Part shown: positions 24,263-34,700 of the stretch, piece by piece | Layout of the letters: every line of letters begins with the position of its first letter | How positions within the stretch are numbered: the first letter of the stretch is position 1 | Assembly (NCBI GenBank): GCA_027625915.1 | Contig: JANTQA010000036.1 | Location: forward strand, 4,645,501 to 4,709,500 | Direction of reading: 5' to 3' | Origin: Anaeramoeba flamelloides | Taxonomy: Eukaryota; Metamonada; Anaeramoebidae | DNA: 64,000 nucleotides | The notes under the pieces: model-generated | Database searches by the model: none | What the model saw: only the letters and a program-made list of their open reading frames with translations | What the model was told of the DNA's origin: nothing | Translations under genes and position numbers: made by a program

Positions 24263-24734
24263 CAAGATTTCAGAAATTCAAGAAAAAATAACATTAATTA
24301 AGAAATTTATAGGGAAATTAAATGTTTTTGAAATTAATTTCAGATCATTTTGGACATTTTTCAGTTTTAATTTATTTCTAAAATCATAATTTGTTTCAAA
24401 ATTTATAGAGAGAAAATAATATTCTTTTGATTTGAAAACAAAATTCATTTTCTTTCTAATTTTTTTTTTATAGAATTTAATCAGAAATCATTTAAAAATA
24501 AATTAATCCCCCTTTTCATCTTATTTAACAATCTATTATACCTAAAGGCTATATATTGGATCAATTAATATTGATTTTGTATACTGGTAAATTAAAAAAT
24601 TAAAAAGATCTTTTTTCTTTCATTTATAAAACCACATTGTAATTTTGTTAAAATCTGCAGAGATCACTATTGTTTTAATAAATAAAAATTTTGAAAGATG
24701 AAACAGAAATTTTTTAGGATGTTTAAATTAAAAA

Positions 24735-25260
24735 CAACCCCCCACGAATATGTACACACCCAAAATCAACAATTACAACATACAATCTCCGAAATATATG
24801 TATTTTTTAAAACATAATATTCAATCGCAGTAAAGTTACCTACTATTTTTGTTTTAATATCTAATCTTTTTTATACAAATAAAAGAAAAAAAATAAAAAT
24901 CATAAATCAAAATCTGGTGTGAACAAAATTATGAAACAATCAGAACAAAAAATTGTATTGTTAAATTTGTTGAAATTACACCAAATAATTATTGATTTAG
25001 ATAAAGGATAAGATACCATCAACAAATTTTTGGTGATTCTTCTATTTAACTAAACTCAACTTTAACCTAAAATCAATTCTTGAAAAAATTTCCAGATCTA
25101 ACCAAACAGATTATGTAATTGGAAAAAAGGAAATGAAAACAAAACAAAAAAGACAAAGAATTTTAAAAATTCTTTGAAAAAATTAAAATTATTTCCAATT
25201 TGATTAAAAATTGTATTATTGTTATTCTTTCAACTTTTTTAAATCGGTCCAAATTTTTAG
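24735..25260 (+). repeat. Dispersed repeat family C, diverged copy
   Basis: It keeps the family order: a CCCCC-containing left end, then TTGTTAAATTTGTTGAAATT, then AAGATACCATCAACAAATTT, then ATTTCCAATTTGATT. Divergence is high relative to the 23470 copy, so this is an older insertion. Confidence 0.45.
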
Positions 25261-26289
25261 AATTTAGTTTATTTTTAAGGGTTAAATGGAAGATTCCTCG
25301 AATCTTGTTATGAGCATTTTTTGAAATGACTAAAATTGTTATTTTTAATTCAAGAGGATGAGAAAAAGACACTATCAATAGAAGCATTTTAAACTTAATT
25401 TAGTATTCAAAAAAAAAAAAAAAAAAAGAGAAAACTATTGGAATTTTGTTTAATTATTATTATTAACTTGAGTATTAAAATCATTTAAAATTTTCTTAAA
25501 GAAAATTTGAAAATAGGATATTTTCTCTTTTTTTTTTGATTTTATTAACAAGATTATTTGATAGGCCCGTTTAAGAAATAAATTTAAAATTAAGAGTTTT
25601 ATTAAATGGATAATTTAATTGAGTAAAAAGTTTTCAGAAAAAAGATATGTATGTTCACTTTTATTTTATTAATATTTAAGAATTTAAAATATCTAAATAT
25701 TGATTTAAAATTGTTTTTTATCATTGAATAAAGTTAATATTTAATTGATCCACTTGTTTTTCTTATCTTTATTCCCCCCTTTAACTCCTTAAAACAATCA
25801 ACTCTTGTGAATAACAAACAATTGGGATTTCTAATTTGTTTAAAAAATCTGTTAACCAATAATTGTTAATATGTCTGAATCCCATTAACTTAAATTCTTT
25901 TACATCTTTTATTCTTTACAATTTAAAACTTTTCAAAATGATCAACTCATTATCAAAAAGACACATATAACTGTTTTGAAAAAATATAAAAATAATCAAG
26001 TGGTGGAGAATAAACTACAAAAGATTTTTTATCACAAAATTAACAATATAACTTTGCCCAAAAAATTGGTTAATTTTGTAATTTTTATCTGAAATCCCAC
26101 ATCCTACGGAAATAATCATAAAATAAGGATATCTAAATTAAAAAAATCAATATATTCAATACTTGAAAAAATAATAATATTGAAAATATTATTAACAAAA
26201 AAGACTTCATGACTTTATTAGCCATAGTTGATAATAAAAATATATGGAAATTCTTAAAAAAAAATACTAAAAAAAAATTAGGAATTCGG

Positions 26290-26960
26290 GAAGTCATATA
26301 GAGTATTTTCAAGTGTCGTCAAATGTCTAGGTTTTCCAGAATTTGAAAGAATCGAGTTAAACATTTGATTTAACACAATTCTTATGAATTTTGAAAAATC
26401 TAAAGCTTTTTTTTTTTTTATTTAAGAAATAAAAAGTAAATTTTTGACATTTTCTCTTAATTTCTAAAATCAAAAAAATATTAAGGGAATTTTTGTTTAA
26501 ATTTTCTGTTTTATCTTTACAATCTATCAATTTTTCGAAATAAACAAGAAAAGCAAATAGCAGTTATCCAGAATTGAAAGAATTGAGAAAAATCAAAAAT
26601 TTTACTTAATTCTTTTAAATTCTGGAAAACCTGACGTGAAGTGTCGAACACGGTCATGTGCTAGGGTTTTCTTGAATTTTTCTGTTTTATTGTGAAAATC
26701 TATTAATTTTTCGAAATAAACAAACAAACTCAAGAAAACCTAACGGCCATTTTCCAGAATTCAAAAGAATAGAGAAAAATAAAACGTTTTACTGGTTTCT
26801 CTTAAATTTTGGAAAATCTAACGGCAGTTTTTTTTACTTTGTGAAATAAACCAAAAATTAAATAAAATTCCTATTTGTTTCTAGAATTAAAAAAAGCCTA
26901 AAGGCAAATAAGAGAAATTAAAAAAAACCTCCCATCAAAAATAAAAAAAAAAAAAATAAA
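26290..26960. repeat. Modular hairpin array, large
   Basis: At least three type-A palindromes (26321-26401, 26568-26632, 26751-26825) and two type-B palindromes (about 26405-26480 and 26820-26900) follow each other. They are separated by short linkers that include GTGTCGAACACGG and CAAGTGTCGTCAAATGTCTA. The right border, CCTCCCATCAAAAATAAAAA, is the inverse of the left border of the 6840 array. Confidence 0.68.
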
Positions 26961-27040
26961 AGATAATATTTTAATCGTTGGCTTCAAAAAAACAATAACT
27001 GAAAATAAAGAATAAAAAAATTTTCAATAAATAAATGATT

Positions 27041-28918
27041 TTAATGTTTTATTTTTAATATTCTTTTTTTCTTCATATTTTCATCATTAACAAAAATTAC
27101 ACATTTTTCATCTGGAAAAAAATTTGTATTTGAATTTAATTCAAGAAACCAAAAATTCAAGTTTATTAACCCCTCTTTTAAGGGGATGAAATGTAAAAAT
27201 ATTGATTTTGATCTTTGTGCTTTTAATTTGATGATTTGTGCAACTTCCGAACACAAGACCGGAGTATCCACGTAGCCTAGTTGCTCTCTGTTATAATTAT
27301 AATTATTATTTTGATCTTCGTCTGGGTTCATTAATTGTATTAAGGATTTTTGCTCTAATGGAACATTTAATTGGAGTTTATAATTATTTTGGCTATTATT
27401 ATAGATTTCAATTTTCAACTTGCTTAGTTTATTTATGTTGTTTATTTTTTGTGGAATTGATCTTATTTGCAACTGTGATTCTCTCACCTTTGCCCATTTT
27501 ACTGGGATGTCTATTCTTAAATTCTCTTTTACAAACGGCACTTTAACTGATAAAATTGCAGTGGTAATGTATTTGACTTGTAATTTTTCATCTTTGTTAT
27601 CGCCATTACCATAGCCATCGTTGCAATGCTCATCATTGCGATTACCCTGGTTATTATTTGTTTTATTAATATTTTGTTTTTTTTCTAATTTTAAGAGGAG
27701 TGTGGCGCTTTCTTCCTTGTTGAGCGTAATTGGCTTTTTTTTTAATTGCGGGCCTGATAAATTTGTTACAATGTATTTTTCATCTAATTTTAATTGAAGG
27801 TTAATATTGCGATGATCTTGATCATTTCCTCCATTTGGATTATTTGTAAAAGTAGTAGGAATTTTTGGTTCTAATAATCTCGTTGCACTTAAAGGGAAGC
27901 GGAGATCCGTAATGGCAATACCCGTCCCCTCTAATTGGTTTTCTGCTGTAATGGAAAGATACGTTGTTTGCCCTAAAGGTTGGTATTGGGTATTAAATCT
28001 AAATATTGTCAAAAGAGGTAAAGTGATTTCAAAATTTTTTTCAATTAGGGACGTTTGAGAGATTTGACTATTTAATAATTTTTCAATACTGGTATTTCGA
28101 TCAAAACCAAAGGTTTTTAATTCTCTAATTTTTGATATTTCTTTTTTACCATTTAATTCACCAAGTGTTTGCTTGTTTGTTAAGACGTTGATTGTAATTT
28201 TTGCATAATTTATTTTGTTATTCTTTGCCTCTTCATACAATTCAACAGGAATAGTTTTTAAAAATGCAATTCCTTTTTTTGAAATTACCCATGAATCGGT
28301 TTCCATTGAATACTCCACATCGCTAATATTGTTTTGATTTCCTTTTCCATTTTTATTTTCATTGTTGTTTTCATTTTCATTTTCCTTTTCTTTTTCTTTT
28401 TCTTCTTCTTCTTCTGTATTGGTAGTATTTATTTCCTTTTCATTGATCTCTTCGTTTACTTTGAGTTTTTGTTTTCGTTTTGTTCTGTTATTTTTCTTGA
28501 TCTTTTTCTTTTTTTTTTTCTTTTTCCTTTCGATCTTTAATGAGAGCTTCCTAGTTTTCTTATTTTTTCCCTTTTTCCTTTTTTTGGTGTTTTCTTCTTT
28601 TTTTTTCCTTTTTTTTTTTTTTTCTTTTTTTATTTCAATTTTTTTTGTGTTCTTTGGCAATTCATTAAGGTGCTCAATTGAAAAATCAATGACAGTTGAA
28701 TGGATTAACTTCTTCCAGAAATCAATATTCTTTGTTTCAGGATACAGAAATAAGTAAGCCTTCAATTGCTCCTTCATATAGAGAAATTCCCTTTCAGGTT
28801 CATTAATATCAACTTTAAGATCCCCTGTACTCGTTCTTGGAATGAAAATTTCACCAGAAGTACTTTGAAGAAGACTTGACAAATCCTCAACCTGAAATTT
28901 ACACTGTGAAGAATTCAT
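27041..28918 (-). CDS. Beta-sandwich protein, possibly TRAPPC13-like
   Basis: An intronless 625-residue protein from the ATG at 28918. Residues 1-90 are a compact N-terminal segment. Residues 92-200 are a K/E-rich microsatellite-coded insertion. Residues 205-625 read as repeated beta-sandwich (Ig-like) strands, interrupted by an N/D-rich loop near 415-440. Two late segments, KLKIEIYNNSQNNYKLQLNV and SIFLHFIPLKEGLINLNF, followed by CVIFVND at the end, recall the C-terminal Ig-like domains of TRAPPC13 and related trafficking subunits, where 'LPL..G' precedes the last strands. The assignment rests on fold-like pattern rather than a signature motif. There is no signal peptide or membrane segment. 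It is transcribed divergently from the spastin gene. Confidence 0.48.
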   Translation of the reverse strand: MNSSQCKFQVEDLSSLLQSTSGEIFIPRTSTGDLKVDINEPEREFLYMKEQLKAYLFLYPETKNIDFWKKLIHSTVIDFSIEHLNELPKNTKKIEIKKEKKKKRKKKEENTKKRKKGKNKKTRKLSLKIERKKKKKKKKIKKNNRTKRKQKLKVNEEINEKEINTTNTEEEEEKEKEKENENENNNENKNGKGNQNNISDVEYSMETDSWVISKKGIAFLKTIPVELYEEAKNNKINYAKITINVLTNKQTLGELNGKKEISKIRELKTFGFDRNTSIEKLLNSQISQTSLIEKNFEITLPLLTIFRFNTQYQPLGQTTYLSITAENQLEGTGIAITDLRFPLSATRLLEPKIPTTFTNNPNGGNDQDHRNINLQLKLDEKYIVTNLSGPQLKKKPITLNKEESATLLLKLEKKQNINKTNNNQGNRNDEHCNDGYGNGDNKDEKLQVKYITTAILSVKVPFVKENLRIDIPVKWAKVRESQLQIRSIPQKINNINKLSKLKIEIYNNSQNNYKLQLNVPLEQKSLIQLMNPDEDQNNNYNYNREQLGYVDTPVLCSEVAQIIKLKAQRSKSIFLHFIPLKEGLINLNFWFLELNSNTNFFPDEKCVIFVNDENMKKKRILKIKH

Positions 28919-31705
28919 TCAAAAAGGGTTTTTTTTTTGGTTGGAAAAAATGTAAAAAATAAAAACTAAAATAAAACTCAACAACAAGATAATCCAAAAA
29001 TTGTAGTATCATTTTTATTATTTCACAACACTTTTGTTTTTATTGAAATTACTTTCAAATTTTGAAAGTAATTCAAAGATCAAAATTTATTAACTTTCAA
29101 TTAAAAAGTTTTTACAATCCAAACTTTGAAAAGTCGATAATTTTAACAAATTCTTATTGGAATATCTGTTTTTATAAAAACAGCTTGAGTCAGTTTGAAA
29201 GTTGAACATTTCTTTTTTCATTTGAGAGTTCTTTTTCAAAATTTTATACAATACAAAATTAATTTGTTTGTTAATTTAAATTTTTTTGAACCTTATTCAC
29301 TTTTCGAAAACTTTCATTTTTTTGAAATTTGTAAAATTTAAGGAAGTACGAACATTTGTTAAATTTTGAGTGCCAACCTTTAAGTGAGACACAATTCTTC
29401 CAATGATTTCTTTAATCAAAAACATTAATATTTTAATCAATACAAGGAGGTGGAATATATTTTGGTATAATATATTTGAATACCAACAAAAAAACAGGAA
29501 ATCAAAAGAATTGAAAAAGATTGATCAAGAAAAAATAAATAAAAATCATTTATTTCTTGATTTTATCTGTAAAATTTGGAACAATTACTTTTTCATAATT
29601 TGTTTTGGTTTTTAATTTTTCATGAAAATACTTTTTGTTTGTAAAATTTATGAGAAAAAAATTACTCTTTATTTCTAAAGAATTTCCAAAATGAATCTAA
29701 AAATCCTATTTTCATTATATTCATCTAATTAAAGTTGGGTTAAGAAAATAGGAGTTTTATTGAATTATTAATCAGAAATATTGGTTTATGTACAAAATTA
29801 ATTTGATTTGATAGATTGTTTATTTTCCATTAAAAGAGAGAACGAAAAATAATTCAGAATCTAAATTTAAATTTTTTCATAAATTTTTCTTTTATTTTGG
29901 GTTGAATCTTTTGTAACTGTTTTTTGATACAGAGAATTCAATCCCTTTTATTTTAATTTTCGAAATAATATTCTTTATTTTGGCTTTCTTTGATAAAAAT
30001 ATTTGAAAAAAGAATTTTGATAGCAAATTTGGAAAAAAATGTTTTATAAAATAATAATTAATAGTAATGTGGTGAGAAATTCAAGTTTATAAATTACTTG
30101 GATGGCTCAAATTAAGAAAATGAATTAAAAAAAATCTTCGAAAAGATGCTTTGGTCGTTTTTTTTTTTTTTTTTCATTAATTATTTCAACAAATTTATAA
30201 CAAAAGGTGATCTTTCTTGTTTGTTCTTTAAAAAGAAAATAAATGTTACAAAGACACAATTTTAGTGTACGTTTTTTTATTTTACATTTTGATTAATTTT
30301 GTTCATTATTAGAAACACATTTCTAGATCTAAAACCTAATTTAATAAAACTCAAAAATTTAATCAAAACAAAATATTCCAAAAAAATTGAAAAATTCAAG
30401 ATTCAACTCTGTATTACTTTGGGTTCACTTGTTTTTCCTCTAATAGAGAAGGATATGTTTTTTTCGTTACAAAGTTTCAATTTCTGGTGGTACTCAAAAA
30501 ATCATTTCAATAATAATTTTTACACAATTAAAAATTGTAAAAATCGTAAAATGTAATTACTTTCTTAAAAAAATACCAGAAACTTAAATCTACAAAACTT
30601 ACAAGCTTAAAGTTGGAAAAACCCATGTAATATTCTACTATTTTTGTGATATTCTTGCACTGTTCATGTAGAAGAGAAAATACTGTTGTTTAAAGAACCA
30701 ACAGTTTATTTATTTCGTGTTTTAAGATGATACCTGCTTTCTTTTTATCAAGAAGCTCTATACATTAAATTTATTGTAGAAATTGAAAATAAACCCTAAC
30801 CAAAGATAATATTGGTTTCTTCAAGTACAATTATTAAAAAAAAGAAATTCTAAAAAATTAAGGATTAAATCCGAAAACTATTTTTTTAAATTGAGTAAAT
30901 TGTTAAGTAAATTATTATCCAATAATAAAATCAATAGATTTCAAAAAAAAACAGAAAATTACAAAAAATTTTGTATAAAAAAACACACCTAATTTACAAA
31001 TTTTCTCAACTAAACAAGGAGTTTACAATTAAAATTGATTTTGTCTTAAGTAAACTTAGGGTATTTGAATTATATATTGTATTAGAACCTTAAGAAAAAA
31101 AGTATAGGTTTTTCCTTTGAAACACAATTTAAAAAATTTATCAGGCTTTTTGATCATAGTTTCTGCTAATTGTAAAATAAATGATACAAAATTGCAATTC
31201 AACTTTCTGTAAATATTTCAACCAAAATAATACAATTATCCTAAAAATTCTCTATTCGAAAAGGAAAATATAATAATTGATAGTGAAGTAAATCTCAATT
31301 TTAATCTTGTAAACCATTTCAATGAACTTTTTTTTGTAAATATGATTGAAATTTTGCTCAATTTATTATTCAACGATTGTTGTTTGTCATTCAAATCTCA
31401 ATATCAGTAATAAACAAAAAAATATTTTCCGTTTTTCAATTTATACACATTTCTTGGCAAAATATTGATAGATTTCGAGATTTTCTTGATATTTGCAGTT
31501 CAAAAAGAAAACCTCAAGAAAGATTCGAAAAAGAAGTTTAGTGATTAAAGATTCGAATAATTCAGAGCAGAAACATCACACCTCGAAAATAACTTAGTTT
31601 TAAAAGTTACCATCCTAAGCAAAAATTGAAATTGAAAAACACAACTTTGGAAAATTATTATATTTTTTTGTTTTCTTTTTTTTAAATTAATTGAATAATA
31701 GCCAA
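28919..31705. other. Divergent intergenic region, no gene seen
   Basis: This 2.8-kb gap lies between two genes that point away from each other and so should include both promoters. Short plus-strand frames near 29403 and 30299 have AT-background composition. No repeat family named here was recognised in it. Confidence 0.5.
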
Positions 31706-34700
31706 ATGTCAACAAGTTTTTATGAACAAATAGTTGAGAGTCTAAAAGAACTTTTGAACATAAAGAAAAAAGAGCCAGAAACAGATCACTATTTGACACC
31801 ACACCACACAGAAAAAAATAAGCAAATCTTGATTGTAACAATACTTTTCATCCTTTTCCTCTTCCTTTTTTTGATTGTGATGATCGTTTATAAAAAGTTC
31901 TCGAAAAAAAGTCCCAGTTTAGAAACTTCACCCTTGAAAAGAAAAAAGAAAAAACCAATGAGCCCAAAAACAAATTCTTCTTCTTTCAGAAATAATTTCT
32001 CTTTGAACAACAATTCTCCTCAAGGCATTAATCAACTCAAAATTAAGAAATTCAATCGCCTTGTTACAAAAGCTCTTGCACATACCAACAAAGCGACCGA
32101 TTTGGACGAAAAAAAACAATCCACAGAAGCTCTTTCAGAATACCTTATGGCAATCTCATGCATTAATATGGCCTGTAAGATGAATTTTACAAAAAACGAA
32201 TATCATTTAATACAACAAAAACGTTCTGTAATGCTTTTTTTTTTTAATTTTTTATTTGTTAACGAATAATTTCAGTCTCTTACAATTGTTTTACACAAAA
32301 CTGAATGGAAAATTCCTCTTTTTGTTTGAAAATTTTAATTTTTTTTTGATCCCTTTTCTTACCTTTTTAAAAATTATTTCTTTAAGGATCACAAACAAAG
32401 AATTTAAGTCTTCTTTCACTCATTTTGTTTTGAAAAAAAATCTGTCAACTAATTCAAATAGTAGGTTTATTATTCTCAAGAAAAGTTGTTTTTTTTTCTT
32501 TCATTTTTTTTTGACAAAAAAAATACTTTTCAAAAATTGGTGACAAGCAGACCAATGAATCAAATCATTTTCTGATTTTTAGTCTTTCATTTTCGGGTTT
32601 CTCTGGAAATTGTATGTTCAAATGAGTAGAGGACTAAAAATTGAAATTGAAATGAAAGGAATAGATTTCAAACCATTTGATGGTAAATAAGTATTTGTAT
32701 GTGATTAATTGCAAACACAAAAACAAGCAAATCAAAAAAAAAAAACTTAAAATTTATCTGTTTTAATGATTTGTAAGAAAAGGAACGCTCTTTATTGACG
32801 AGCCACTGTGTTTTTTATTTTATTTTAATTTTTGGAAATGTAACCTTTAGTTAAACGCACCTAAAAAACCAAAATATAAACAAAAACATTATCTGTCTCA
32901 CAGTACAAGAATGGTGTCTGTTATTTGAAAAAAATTTGTTTTCTTTTTCTTTTTCAAACAATAACCTTACGTGCTGATCTTTCTTATGTCTACAGATATT
33001 AAAGAATGAATTAAAGTTGACAAACAAAAAATATTTAAAACAAATAACTGTCAAACCTTAAACCTCACCACAAAAAATCACATGGCTTTATGACTCTTTG
33101 AGTCTTTCAAGACTTTTCAAACACTTTTCAACAATTTACAACCCTTTCAAACATTCACTAACCTACCCTTTAAAGGGGAAAAGTCTTGTAAAACACTATT
33201 ATGAAAAAATAAAATTGAAAATTCCAAGTTAGACTAAACTACTACTTCAATTATCACTTCACCCTTGTTAATATGGTTTATTCACAATATAATCAACATT
33301 CCAGTTCTTAAAAATCTCGAGGCTGTTGTGTTTATTGTTGATAGTAGTAATGTACTACGATTTTTAAAAGTCTCTAGTCTAGAAAAAAAGGTCTATTTTG
33401 GGGTAAAAAAATTTTAAATGGAGGTCATAACGAATTTTAGTTAAATTCAACTTTGAGGATATTTTTTTGAATAGAGAATAACTAATAATTTTGAAAACAC
33501 TCTTCTCATCTCAAAAAACTCAAATATGGAAAAAAAAATAACTGATGATAAATATTACTTTAACTAGACTTTTCGGGGATTCAAAAGAATAGAGTAAAAT
33601 TCATAGATTTTTCTCTTTTCTTTTAAATTCTGGAAAGCCGAACGAAAAGTGCCCGTAGAGTGCCTAGGTTTTCCAGAATTCAAAAGAATTGAGAATTCTT
33701 TAATAGTCCAAATAATTGATCCCCTATTTGAAAGATATTCATCAGATTTAAAATACTTTTGAAAATATAATAAAATGACCTCTTAGCTGTCAAGAAAAAA
33801 TTTTTCTAATTTTTTACTCTAAAATTTAAAAAAATATTTTAATACCTGTAAAATTAAATTTTCCAACTTAAATTGTAAAATATCTTTAAAAATATTTTTC
33901 GATCAAAGATATTTTATTAACCAATAGTGTTTAGTAAAAGTGAAGTTATCAAAAAGGGAAAAATTAACAATTTTGTTTATTTTTTTTTTCTTTGACATTA
34001 GCCTCACCCTAGATTTTTCTCTAATCAAAGTATGCTATAATTGGGTGTAAATGATATTAATGCTGCATGACTCAAATAGCTCTAAAAAATCTATTATAAA
34101 TATTATTTGCACAATAAATTATTACATCTTTTACTAATGATCACTATTAAAAATTATAATTTTGGAACATTTTTTTTTCAATTTCTTTTTGGAATATAAA
34201 AATAGAAACTCAAAATAATAGGATTCTAGTATAAAATTTTTCATATTTAGAACTTCCAAAAGTAACTAACATTTCAATTGTGTAATTTCAAAGATTAACT
34301 CTATAATCATCAACATAAAACCCAAAGAAAGATTAGTTTTATTATTTTTTTTTTAGATTGATAATTGTAATATGAGTCTATTTCCAATATTTGCAAAATA
34401 ATTTGCCAAAAAAATCTATTAAGTTAATTATTTGATTTTTAAAAAAAATTGAATTTTTTAGCTATTAATTTACCTTTCGCCACAAATTTAAGAAAGATAT
34501 TTTACAACTTTGTAGTCTGAATATTGATAATTCAACCTTTAAATTTGTGGTGAAATGCAGATTTTTTTCTGAAAATTCTTGGGGCTTTTTACTAATACAA
34601 GGATCATTATTAATTGATGGGATCAGCAAATATTACTACTTGACTAATCGATTTTTTAGAGACATTTGAACCATGTAACACGAATGTGATTAAGGTCCAA

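Larger units (their letters stand above)
24263..27040. other. Gene-free stretch with repeats
   Basis: This convergent gap between the flavoprotein gene and the beta-sandwich gene holds a diverged family C copy (about 24735-25260) and a large modular hairpin array (about 26290-26960). No exon is recognisable. Confidence 0.55.

Noticed and set aside
29403-30556. Two plus-strand frames of 70-85 codons upstream of spastin
   Set aside because: Composition is that of the AT background (K, N, I, F, L) and no motif or splice context supports them.
32582-32690. Candidate extra spastin exon ([14 protein letters not shown]...) with acceptable splice sites
   Set aside because: Joining 32227 directly to 34995 keeps phase and rebuilds the third MIT helix ([18 protein letters not shown] aligning with spastin's MTNLVMAKDRLQLLEK); the candidate adds non-MIT hydrophobic sequence.
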